Source: Planctomycetota bacterium (GTDB taxonomy: Bacteria > Planctomycetota > UBA1135 > UBA2386). Taken from it: DNA of 64,000 nucleotides. How positions within the stretch are numbered: the stretch's first letter is position 1; each line of letters opens with the position of its first letter. The translations under genes were made by a program, and so were the position numbers. The stretch covers positions 1 through 64,000 of the forward strand of contig JAEUHS010000008.1 of assembly GCA_016794035.1 (NCBI GenBank), written 5' to 3'. Positions 7,953 to 15,990 of the stretch are shown here, in pieces. Under the pieces are notes generated by a model. The model did no database searches. It was given only the letters and a program-made list of their open reading frames with translations, and was not told the DNA's origin.

Positions 7953-8966
7953 TCACTCGCTGCGCAGCAGCCACGCGTCCATGCGCGTCTCGATCTCGGT
8001 CCAGTGCCGCTTGTAGTCCATCTTCGGGCCCATGTCGTAGCGCTGCGCCCCCTCCTCCCCGAGCCACCGCACCTGTTCGACCTGCAGCAGGTTGCCGATC
8101 GAATACGGGCTCCAGGACTCGACGTAGCTGAACTGCTGGCCGCGGTACACCGCGCCCGCCATGCCGCCGAAGATGAAGCCGATGTCGTCGTCGCCGCAGC
8201 GCGCGAACACGACCCGACCGCCGCCCGACAGCGCGAGGCGCCGCAGCATGACGGCATAGAACTCGCGCGACGGCGGCTCGGCCATGCCGCAGCGACCGAT
8301 GCCCTTCCAGCTGCGCGACTCGACGGCGAGCATGCGCGCATACACGGCATCGGCTTCGGCGGCGCTCGTCGGCACCTGCCGTTCGTAGCGCACGCCCTGG
8401 TCGGCGGCGCGGCGGGCCTGCTGGCCCAGGTTGCGGCGCAGGTGGCCGGTGCGGCGCGACAGGAAACCGTCGAGGCCGCCGGCGAGCGACGCGCTGACCT
8501 GCACGTTCGGCTCGAGCTGGTAGATGCGGTAGCGATCGCGGAACGTGGCGAGCAGTTCGTCGCGCAGCGCGCTGCCCGGCAGGATGCCGCTGAGCAACAC
8601 GTTCGGCGGCGCCGTCGCGGCCCGCTGCCGCAGCAGGGCGTCCAGCAGCGACACCGCGTCGGCGCCGAGCAACGGACAACCGAACAGCCAGCTGCTCTCG
8701 ACCGGCTCGAGCAGCGGGCCCAGCCGCTCGTCGAGGCGCTCGGCGAACGCCGCGATGCTGCCGCGGTAGCGACGCAGGTGCAGTTCGCGGCGCGGGGCGA
8801 AGGTGTCGTGGAACGACAGCTGCCACTCGGTGCGACAGCAGAACGGATCGCCGTGCGCGGCCTTCGCCGCGGCGCGGTTCCACACCGAGTCGGGCGCATC
8901 GAACTCGGCCGCGGGGCGCGGGCGGCTGCGGGCACGCGGTGTGGCTCGTGGTCCGGCGCGGCGCAT
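7953..8966 (-). CDS. GNAT-superfamily (BioF2/CelD-like) acyltransferase
   Basis: This 337-residue soluble protein has a C-terminal half resembling the GNAT fold of CelD/BioF2-type and FemAB-related proteins: a conserved GHLRRNLGQQARRA helix around two-fifths of the length, then the core strands IGFIFGGMAG and a final YDMGPKMDYKRHW segment. Such proteins transfer acyl or aminoacyl groups in exopolysaccharide or peptidoglycan precursor metabolism; the substrate here is unknown. I chose the ATG at 8966; the frame is open to 9089, but the extension is Arg/Pro-rich and overlaps a promoter-like box. It is downstream of and parallel to the YbjT-like gene, with a 67-nt gap. Confidence 0.65.
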   Translation of the reverse strand: MRRAGPRATPRARSRPRPAAEFDAPDSVWNRAAAKAAHGDPFCCRTEWQLSFHDTFAPRRELHLRRYRGSIAAFAERLDERLGPLLEPVESSWLFGCPLLGADAVSLLDALLRQRAATAPPNVLLSGILPGSALRDELLATFRDRYRIYQLEPNVQVSASLAGGLDGFLSRRTGHLRRNLGQQARRAADQGVRYERQVPTSAAEADAVYARMLAVESRSWKGIGRCGMAEPPSREFYAVMLRRLALSGGGRVVFARCGDDDIGFIFGGMAGAVYRGQQFSYVESWSPYSIGNLLQVEQVRWLGEEGAQRYDMGPKMDYKRHWTEIETRMDAWLLRSE

Positions 8967-8990
8967 GGTCGTCGGCCGGCAGCATAGGCA

Positions 8991-8996
8991 AACGGG
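8991..8996 (-). promoter_or_regulatory. Probable -10 box of the GNAT gene
   Basis: TATGCT on the minus strand, 24 nt before the chosen ATG at 8966. It supports that start over the longer open frame, because the longer start would lie upstream of the promoter. Confidence 0.35.
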
Positions 8997-9033
8997 CGGC
9001 GCGTCGCCGCGTCGCGGCGCCGTATCTGGCGAC

Positions 9034-10575
9034 CTACACCGGGGCGCGATCCGTTGCCGCAGGCGAAGGCGAATCGGCGGCTGCGGCACGCTGCCGCGCC
9101 ACGGCTTCGGCCGCCCGTTGCAGGCCGCGCAGCATGCCGCGGAACACGAGGCCGTGCAGCGGCAGCACCGAGTACCAGTAGGCGATGCCGAGCAGACCGC
9201 GCGGCTTGAACTTCGCGGCCACGGTCAGGCGCGACTGCCCGCCGAGGTCGTCGACGTCGAGCTGCAGCAGCGCGGTGCCCGGCAGCTTCATCTCGGCGCG
9301 CAGTTCGAGGCTGCGGCCGGGCCGCACCTCGACCACGCGCCAGAAGTCGAGCGCGTCGCCGACCATGACCCGTTTCGGGTCGCGCCGGCCGCGGCGCAGC
9401 CCGGGCCCGCCGACGAGCTTGTCGAGCCAGCCGCGCACGCGCCACAGCCAGTTGCCGCCGTACCAGCCGTTGGCGCCGCCGATGCCGAGCACGGTGGCGT
9501 AGGTCACGGCGGCCGGTGCCTGCACCAGGGTGGACCGCGTGTCCAGGTAGACGGTGCCGCCGGCCCAGTCGGGATCGCCGGGCATCGCGCCGGCGTCGGT
9601 CCACGCGGTCTCGACGACGGCGTCCTGCTCCTTGCCGAGCGCCGCGTCGATCGCCTCGCGCATGGTCAGCAACGGCTGCGGCATCAGCTTCTGGGCGGTG
9701 GCGTCGCGGCACACGGTGCGGTTGCGCAGCCCCTCGGCGAGCGGGCGCGCGATCGTGTGCGGCACCGGCGTCACCAGGTGGATCCACCACGAACTGAGCC
9801 GCGGCGTCAGCACGGGCACCGGCAGGATCCAGCGCCGCGGCAGGCCGCGCGCCGAGGCCATGACACGCATCAACTCGTGGTACGAGACGACCTCGGGGCC
9901 GCCGATGTCGATCGTGCGACCGATCGTGGCCGGCACGTCGAGGCAGGTGACCAGGTAGTGCAGCACGTTGCGGATCGCGATCGGCTGCGACTGCGTGCGC
10001 ACCCAGCGCGGCGTGACCATCGCCGGCAGGTGTTCGACCAGATAGCGCAGGATCTCGAACGAGGCCGACGCCGAGCCGATGATCATCGCCGCGCGCAGCG
10101 TCGTCACCGGCACGCCGGTCGCAGCCAGCTCGGTCTCGACCTCACGGCGCGACGCGAGGTGTTCGCTGAGGTTGTCGCCCAGCTCGCCGAGGCCGCCGAG
10201 GTAGACGATGCGTGCCACTCCCGCCGCGGCCGCCGCCTGCGCGAACGCCGCCGCGAGCTGACGATCGTGGCTGCGATACGCGTCGCCCTGCGCGATCATC
10301 GAATGCACCAGGTAGTAGGCCGCCTGGCAGCCGCGCATCTGCGTGGTCAGCTGCTCGACGTCGCGCAGGTCGGCGCGCGCCACCTCGACGGCGGGATGCT
10401 GCCGCCACGGCCGGGTCTCGAGCTTGCGCGGCTCGCGCACGACGCAGCGCACCGCGACCCCGCGCGCCAGCAGCGCCGGCACGAGTCGGCCGCCGACGTA
10501 ACCGGTCGCGCCGGTCACCAGCACGCGCGGCGGCGCTGGGATTGCGTTCGTTGCATGCGCGACGGGGAAGGTCAT
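9034..10575 (-). CDS. YbjT-like NAD(P)-binding oxidoreductase with DUF2867 domain
   Basis: The 513-residue protein has two domains. The N-terminus is an atypical short-chain dehydrogenase: LVTGATGYVGGRLVPALL at about 19-36 is the dinucleotide-binding loop, and YLVHSM and YLGGLGE strands follow. The C-terminal 150 residues match DUF2867, a START-like lipid-binding fold (WRVVEVRPG, YWYSVLPLHG near the end). This is the layout of E. coli YbjT. The substrate is unknown; quinone- or lipid-linked redox chemistry is a guess. The ATG at 10575 gives a compact N-terminus; longer starts add only low-complexity sequence. Confidence 0.85.
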   Translation of the reverse strand: MTFPVAHATNAIPAPPRVLVTGATGYVGGRLVPALLARGVAVRCVVREPRKLETRPWRQHPAVEVARADLRDVEQLTTQMRGCQAAYYLVHSMIAQGDAYRSHDRQLAAAFAQAAAAAGVARIVYLGGLGELGDNLSEHLASRREVETELAATGVPVTTLRAAMIIGSASASFEILRYLVEHLPAMVTPRWVRTQSQPIAIRNVLHYLVTCLDVPATIGRTIDIGGPEVVSYHELMRVMASARGLPRRWILPVPVLTPRLSSWWIHLVTPVPHTIARPLAEGLRNRTVCRDATAQKLMPQPLLTMREAIDAALGKEQDAVVETAWTDAGAMPGDPDWAGGTVYLDTRSTLVQAPAAVTYATVLGIGGANGWYGGNWLWRVRGWLDKLVGGPGLRRGRRDPKRVMVGDALDFWRVVEVRPGRSLELRAEMKLPGTALLQLDVDDLGGQSRLTVAAKFKPRGLLGIAYWYSVLPLHGLVFRGMLRGLQRAAEAVARQRAAAADSPSPAATDRAPV

Positions 10576-10855
10576 GGCTGGGCGCACTGCCGGCACGGGT
10601 GCCCCGCACCCGCCTGGCCGCGTCGCGGTGTTCGCCCGCAGCAGGCGCCAGATGCACCGCCGCAGCGATTCTGCTGCCGCGAGCCTGGTCCGACCAGCAC
10701 AGCGCCCACGGCAGCCGACGATCCGTGCATGCGAGCGCGCGAGCAGGCACCACGACCGAGCGCTGCAGCGCCGATCGCGACCGCCCGCTACGCTGCGCGG
10801 CGACGGGTCTGCGCTGCTCGCCCTCGTCCACCCTCGCCGACCGGCGCCCGCCATC

Positions 10856-12514
10856 ATGACCATCCGACGCGACCTACTCGAACACGCCGGGCACCTGCGC
10901 CTTGGCACCGAACTGCTGCACGATCCAAAGCGCAACAAGGGCACGGCGTTCACCGACGCCGAGCGCGATGCCCTGCGCCTGCGCGGCCTGTTGCCGCCGC
11001 ACGTGTTCACCGAGGCCGAACAGGCCCAGCGCGCGCTCGCGAACATCCGCCGCGCCCCCGACGACCTGCAGCGCTACATGGCGATGACGGCGCTGCAGGA
11101 CCGCAACGAGACGCTCTACTTCCGCGTGCTGGCCGACAACCTGACCGAGCTGATGCCGATCGTCTACACGCCGACCGTCGGCGAGGCCTGCCAGAAATTC
11201 GGCCACATCTTCCAGCGACCGCGCGGCCTGTTCGTCTCGGCCGCCGACAGGGGTCGCATCGGCGAGGTGCTGCGCAACTGGCCGGCGTCCGACGTGCGGG
11301 TGATCGTCGTCACCGACGGCGAACGCATCCTCGGCCTCGGCGACCTCGGGGCACACGGTATGGGCATCCCGGTCGGCAAGCTGAACCTCTACGCCGCGTG
11401 CGCCGGCGTCGATCCGCGCAAGTGCCTGCCGATCACCCTCGACGTCGGCACGAACAACGCGGCGCTGCGCGACGACGTGCTCTACGTCGGCCTGCGCCAG
11501 CCGCGCATCACCGGTGCCGCCTACGACGAGTTGGTCGAGGAACTCGTGACGGAGGTCGCCCGCAACTACCCGTACGCACTGCTGCAGTTCGAGGACTTCG
11601 GCAACCACAACGCGTTCCGGCTGCTGGCCCGGTATCGCAACCGGCTCTGCTGCTTCAACGACGACATCCAGGGCACCGCGGCCGTCGCGCTGGCCGGCAT
11701 GCTGTCGGCGCTGCGCGTGACCGGCGGCCGGTTGCGCGACCAGCGCATCCTGTTCCTCGGTGCAGGGGAGGCGGGCACCGGCATCGCCGATCTCGTCACG
11801 GCGGAACTGGTCGCCACGGGCATGCCGGACGCCGCGGCACGCCGGGTGTGCTGGTTCGTCGACTCGCAGGGGCTGGTCACCTCGCAGCGCCAGGACCTCG
11901 CCGCGCACAAGCGGCCCTATGCGCACGAACACGCGGCGATCGTGGACCTGTTGGCGGCGGTGCGCACGCTGCGGCCGACCGCGCTGATCGGCGCCTCGGG
12001 GCAGCCGCAGACCTTCACGCAGCCGATCGTCGCCGCGATGGCCGAACACCACGACCGGCCACTGATCTTCGCGCTGTCGAATCCGACGTCGAAGGCCGAA
12101 TGCACCGCCGAGCAGGCCTACCAGTGGTCGGGCGGCCGTGCGATCTTCGCCAGCGGCAGCCCGTTCGCACCGGTCGAACTCGACGGCCACAGGCATGTGC
12201 CTGGCCAGGGCAACAACGCCTACATCTTCCCCGGTGTCGGGCTCGGCGTCGTCGCCAGCGGCGCCCGGCGCGTGCCCGACAAGATGTTCCGGATCGCAGC
12301 CCGCACGCTCGCCGACCTCACCGCCGACGCCGACCTCGCCTCGGGCTGCCTGTATCCGCCGCTGGCCGACATCCGCGCCGTATCGTTGCAGATCGCAATC
12401 GCGGTCGCCACGTTCGCCTACGCCAACGAACTCGCCACTGGCCCACGGCCAGACGACGTCGCCGCACATGTGCGCTCGTTCGTCTTCGAGCCCAACTACG
12501 TCAGCTACGTGTGA
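10856..12514 (+). CDS. maeA: NAD-dependent malic enzyme
   Basis: This 552-residue enzyme decarboxylates malate to pyruvate with reduction of NAD(P). It has the full length of the SfcA/MaeA type. Visible motifs are MPIVYTPTVGEAC (catalytic Tyr region, about 100), GLGDLGAHGMGIPVGKL with the catalytic Lys, the metal-binding segment FEDF...CFNDDIQGTA, the dinucleotide-binding loop FLGAGEAGTGIADL and the late ALSNPTSKAECTAEQAY. The start gives the family's N-terminal KGTAF element at the expected place. A TACGCT box about 60 nt upstream may be its promoter. It is divergent from the YbjT-like gene. Confidence 0.97.
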   Translation: MTIRRDLLEHAGHLRLGTELLHDPKRNKGTAFTDAERDALRLRGLLPPHVFTEAEQAQRALANIRRAPDDLQRYMAMTALQDRNETLYFRVLADNLTELMPIVYTPTVGEACQKFGHIFQRPRGLFVSAADRGRIGEVLRNWPASDVRVIVVTDGERILGLGDLGAHGMGIPVGKLNLYAACAGVDPRKCLPITLDVGTNNAALRDDVLYVGLRQPRITGAAYDELVEELVTEVARNYPYALLQFEDFGNHNAFRLLARYRNRLCCFNDDIQGTAAVALAGMLSALRVTGGRLRDQRILFLGAGEAGTGIADLVTAELVATGMPDAAARRVCWFVDSQGLVTSQRQDLAAHKRPYAHEHAAIVDLLAAVRTLRPTALIGASGQPQTFTQPIVAAMAEHHDRPLIFALSNPTSKAECTAEQAYQWSGGRAIFASGSPFAPVELDGHRHVPGQGNNAYIFPGVGLGVVASGARRVPDKMFRIAARTLADLTADADLASGCLYPPLADIRAVSLQIAIAVATFAYANELATGPRPDDVAAHVRSFVFEPNYVSYV

Positions 12515-12546
12515 CCCTCGGCGGCGTCAGCAGGCGCTGATGGCGA

Positions 12547-12972
12547 TCACCGTCCCTGCAGCCACTGCACCAGCTGCGCGCGCTGCAGCGCACCGGCGAT
12601 GCGCCGCACCTCGTGGCCGGCCTGCAGCAGCACCAGGCACGGGATCGAACGGATCGCGAAGCGCGCCGCGAGCGCCGGCTCGGCTTCGGTGTCGACCTTC
12701 GCGAACACGACCTCGCCGGCGAGGTCCTGCGCCGCCGCGGCGAAGTTCGGCGCCATCGCGCGACACGGGCCGCACCAGGCGGCCCAGAAGTCGACGACGA
12801 CCGGCAGCGTCGTGCGCGCGGTCACGCGCTCGAAGTCGGCGGCGGTCAGTTCGATCGGCGCGCCGAGCAGATGCGCGCGACAGGACGAACAGACCGGCAC
12901 GTCGGCGACGCGGCTGCGCGGCAGCCGATTGAGCGCGCGGCACTGCGGACAGGGCACCACGATCGGATCCAT
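12547..12972 (-). CDS. trxC: Thioredoxin 2 (zinc-ribbon thioredoxin)
   Basis: This 141-residue cytosolic disulfide reductase of the TrxC type has an N-terminal zinc ribbon with C8xxC11 and C28xxC31 and a thioredoxin domain with the active site WCGPC (C67, C70). A cis-proline follows in SIPCLVLL. The extra Cys just after that proline (IPC) is also found in other thioredoxins. It is convergent with the malic enzyme gene, 32 nt away. Confidence 0.95.
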   Translation of the reverse strand: MDPIVVPCPQCRALNRLPRSRVADVPVCSSCRAHLLGAPIELTAADFERVTARTTLPVVVDFWAAWCGPCRAMAPNFAAAAQDLAGEVVFAKVDTEAEPALAARFAIRSIPCLVLLQAGHEVRRIAGALQRAQLVQWLQGR

Positions 12973-13031
12973 GGTCGCGATTGTGACCGAAGGCGCGTGC
13001 GCGGGCGACCGCACTGTGGCGCCGGCGCCGA

Positions 13032-14162
13032 TCAGCGCTGCAACTCGAAGGCCGCACGCGCGACGATGCGACCGTTGACGCGCAGTTCGACGTCGTGGCG
13101 GCCGGGATGGTCGCGGCGCGTGGTCACGGGCCGCAGCGAATGGCGCCGGGTCAGCACCCGGCGCTCGCGCGCGCCGAGCGTCAGCGTCCAGCCCTTCCAC
13201 ACCTTGGGCGAGGTCGCGCCGCTGGCCTTCCTGTGGTGCACGGTGTAGTCGACGACCAGCGCCTGGGCGCGCGCCGAGGTCGACTGCAAGGTCGCGGTCA
13301 GCACCACCGCCGAACCGATCGCCGCGCGCCGGGGTGCGATCGCCAGGCTGGCCGTGCCCCCCAGGGCGCCGCCGAGCCCCCACGCCGTCAGCACCCGCGC
13401 ATCGCCGCGCTTGATCAGCGTCCGGCTGGCATGCTGCAGCAGCGCGCGGCGCGGCGGCGGCGCGCCGGGCAGGTGGCGTTCGAGCCACGCGGCGACCACG
13501 CCGGGGTGGTCCTTGGCGATGTCGTTGAGGTGGTTGGCGACGCTGCGCCGCACGTAGGCGCTCGGATCGTCCTGCAGCACCTCGAGCAGCGGCAGCGTCG
13601 GCGACGGATCGGCGATCAGCGGCGCCAGCTGCACGCCCCAGGGCAGACGCGGGCGGCTGCCCTCGCTGACCAGTCGCCGCACGTGCGGGCTCGGATCGGC
13701 GACCCAACGCCGCAGCGCCGCGAACGTCCGTCGCGGGTGCTGCAACAGGAACGGGCGGATCGCGTACTCGGCGGTGTGGCGCTGCGTCAGCGCATGCAGG
13801 CACCGGAGCGCGCGCTCGGGCCGGTCGAGGCCGGCGCGCGCGACGAACGCGCACAGCGGCCACACGGCCCAGCCGGCGAGTCCCGCCGGACCGGGCCGCA
13901 GCGCCGCGAGATCGGCGTCCATGCGCGCGGGCGCCAGGCTGCCCTCGAGCACGTCGGCGGCCTCGGCGAACGCCGCCGGCAGCGTCGCGGCCAGCGCCGT
14001 GGCGACGTGTTCGACGCGCGCCTTCAGTTCCAGCGCCTCGAGGCCGTCGAGCGCGCGCCGCTCGAACTCCGCCTGCGGGAATCGCCGCCAGACGCGACGC
14101 AGGTGTTCGGCCGTGACCCGCACCAGGTCCCGGTCGATCCGCTTCTTGAACGGCTCCGCCAC
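13032..14162 (-). CDS. alkC: AlkC-type DNA alkylation repair glycosylase with Ig-like tail
   Basis: This HEAT-like-repeat DNA glycosylase removes cationic methylated bases. From the GTG at 14160-14162 it has 376 residues and begins VAEPFKKRI, matching the usual AEP(L/F)K start of AlkC proteins; an upstream ATG at 14237 would add 25 unrelated residues. The repeat core shows the conserved HVRRLVSEGSRPRLPWG and YVRRSVANHLNDIAKDHP. The last 100 residues form an Ig-like beta domain (IGSAVVLTATL, VDYTVHHRK, GRHDVELRVNG), which distinguishes AlkC from AlkD. It is divergent from the secreted-protein gene at 14275. Confidence 0.9.
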   Translation of the reverse strand: MAEPFKKRIDRDLVRVTAEHLRRVWRRFPQAEFERRALDGLEALELKARVEHVATALAATLPAAFAEAADVLEGSLAPARMDADLAALRPGPAGLAGWAVWPLCAFVARAGLDRPERALRCLHALTQRHTAEYAIRPFLLQHPRRTFAALRRWVADPSPHVRRLVSEGSRPRLPWGVQLAPLIADPSPTLPLLEVLQDDPSAYVRRSVANHLNDIAKDHPGVVAAWLERHLPGAPPPRRALLQHASRTLIKRGDARVLTAWGLGGALGGTASLAIAPRRAAIGSAVVLTATLQSTSARAQALVVDYTVHHRKASGATSPKVWKGWTLTLGARERRVLTRRHSLRPVTTRRDHPGRHDVELRVNGRIVARAAFELQR

Positions 14163-14274
14163 GGCGGGGCAGCGTGGCGGCCGAGCCGGCGAAACGCCAG
14201 TGCTCGCGATCGACTTGTGCGGCGGCGCTGCGGCCACCTTCGCCTATCCTCGCTGCCGACCCGGAACACCCACC

Positions 14275-15942
14275 ATGAACCTGCGCCAACCCCTGCTCGC
14301 CGTCTGCCTCGTGCTCCCGCCGCTGGTCGCCCAGACCGAGGCGACCCCCACCGCGCCGCACGTGCGCATCGAATCCGTGGGCCCGGACGGCTGGCGCACG
14401 CGCTTCGCGCCGACCAACCTCGGCAGCCTGCTCGACGCGCAGGCCGGCCGCGCGCTGTGGGAACCGAACCTGACGCCGCTGCTGGACATGTGGCAGCACA
14501 TCGTCGGCGACGAGGCGCAGTTCTCGCCGGCCCGCGACCGCCTGCTCGGCTACGGCGGGCGCATGCTGCTCGCGGTGTGGCTCGGCGAAGGAGACCTCGG
14601 CGACCAGGGCGTCTTCTCCGTCGCGCTGCTGCTCGAAGGCGACGGCCGGACCGACCTCACGGCGCTGGCCGCCGATCTGCGGCAGCTGCAAGGCGAGATC
14701 GACGGCGACTGGGTCGAGCAGGACGTCGGCGGCAGCAAGCTGCGCCTGCTGACGCACGGCTCGGACACGATGACCGCCCCGATCGTCGGCGAGCACGAAG
14801 TGCTCTGCGTGATGGCGAGCCGGGAACGACTCGCGGCCACCCTCGCCGACGCGCGCGCGCTCGCGGCGAGTTGCACCGGCAAGCCGCCGGCCCCGACCAC
14901 ACCCGCGCTGCGCATCGAGGTCGCGCTGCCGGCGCTGGTCGGTCTCGCGCGCACGCACGGCGAGGCCGCGCCCGGCGGCGACGGATGGCCGACCGCGAAG
15001 GCGCTCGGCGTCGAGTGCCTCGGTCCGCTGGAGCTGACGCTGACGACTGCCGGCCCGCACGTGCAGTTCGAGCTCGCCCAGTCGTTCCCGACCGGACCGC
15101 GCGGCTTGTTCGCGGCGTTCTTCCCGACGGCGGCCACCGTGCCGACCCTGCAGCACCTGCTGCCGAAGGACGGCTCCTGGAAGATCGGTCGCTTCGACCC
15201 CTCGGCGCTGTACGCGGCGATCGAGAGCGCCGCGGCCGTCAACGACGTCGACCTCGACGACATGCGCAAGGACATCCGCGACAGCATGGGCGTCGATCTG
15301 CACGACGACCTGCTGACACACATGACCGACGAGGTGCTGTTGCTCGGCTGCCCGGTGCGCGACGTCGATCGCCTCGCCGAGACCGGCTGGGCGTTGGCGT
15401 TCCGGCTGCGCGACCGCGCTGCGTTCGCGAAGAGCCTCGAGACCGCGCTGGCGCACGCCAAGCCGGCGCTGTCGCGCGAGGCGACGATCGAAGACGGCGA
15501 CGCGAAGCTGCACCGCTACGGCAACATGTTCGGCTACGACCTGTGGTTCGCGGTCGGCGGCGACATGTTCGTGATGGCGGGCGGCGGCGACGCCGAGCCG
15601 CGCATCAAGGGCTTGTTCCACGCCGGCACCGGCGCGAACCCGCCGACCCAGACCGGCGAGGCGACGCTGCCGACGGCGCTCGCGGGTCTGCGACGCCACC
15701 TGCCGCCGGGCCTGAGCGGCATCGCCAGCGGCGACCTCGATTCGCTGGCCGTGATCCCGGCCGCGTGGTGGCTCGGCCTGCTGCACGAGGTGGTGCCGTT
15801 CCTCGACGTCGGCGAACGCGGCGAACCCGACGACGACCAGCCCGAGCAGATGCGCGAGCTGCTGCACAAACACAACCTCGACGTGCTGCGGACCGCGACC
15901 GGCTACGCCGAGCGCACGTGGCGCTGGCGCGTGTTCTGGTGA
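14275..15942 (+). CDS. Secreted protein of unknown function (DUF3352-like character)
   Basis: This 555-residue protein has a clear signal peptide (LLAVCLVLPPLVAQ, cleavage near residue 20) and no other membrane segment. The body alternates short hydrophobic strands with Asp/Glu-rich loops and repeatedly refers to the same pattern (LxxWLGEGDLGDQ, FSVALLLEG, FVMAGGGD). This resembles DUF3352-type surface proteins, but I cannot assign it firmly. It contains a late acidic stretch (GEPDDDQPEQM). A TATCCT box at 14245-14250 lies 24 nt before the ATG. It is convergent with the beta-lactamase-like/esterase gene. Function unknown. Confidence 0.7.
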   Translation: MNLRQPLLAVCLVLPPLVAQTEATPTAPHVRIESVGPDGWRTRFAPTNLGSLLDAQAGRALWEPNLTPLLDMWQHIVGDEAQFSPARDRLLGYGGRMLLAVWLGEGDLGDQGVFSVALLLEGDGRTDLTALAADLRQLQGEIDGDWVEQDVGGSKLRLLTHGSDTMTAPIVGEHEVLCVMASRERLAATLADARALAASCTGKPPAPTTPALRIEVALPALVGLARTHGEAAPGGDGWPTAKALGVECLGPLELTLTTAGPHVQFELAQSFPTGPRGLFAAFFPTAATVPTLQHLLPKDGSWKIGRFDPSALYAAIESAAAVNDVDLDDMRKDIRDSMGVDLHDDLLTHMTDEVLLLGCPVRDVDRLAETGWALAFRLRDRAAFAKSLETALAHAKPALSREATIEDGDAKLHRYGNMFGYDLWFAVGGDMFVMAGGGDAEPRIKGLFHAGTGANPPTQTGEATLPTALAGLRRHLPPGLSGIASGDLDSLAVIPAAWWLGLLHEVVPFLDVGERGEPDDDQPEQMRELLHKHNLDVLRTATGYAERTWRWRVFW

Positions 15943-15947
15943 ACGCG

Positions 15948-15976
15948 GCGTTGCGCGCCGCCCGGCTCGGCAACGC
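15948..15976. terminator. Hairpin between convergent genes
   Basis: A perfect 7-bp stem (15948-15954 with 15970-15976) closes a 15-nt loop and fills most of the 48-nt gap between two convergent genes. There is no T-tract. It may serve as a bidirectional terminator. Confidence 0.4.
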
Positions 15977-15990
15977 GGGCGGTTGCGCGG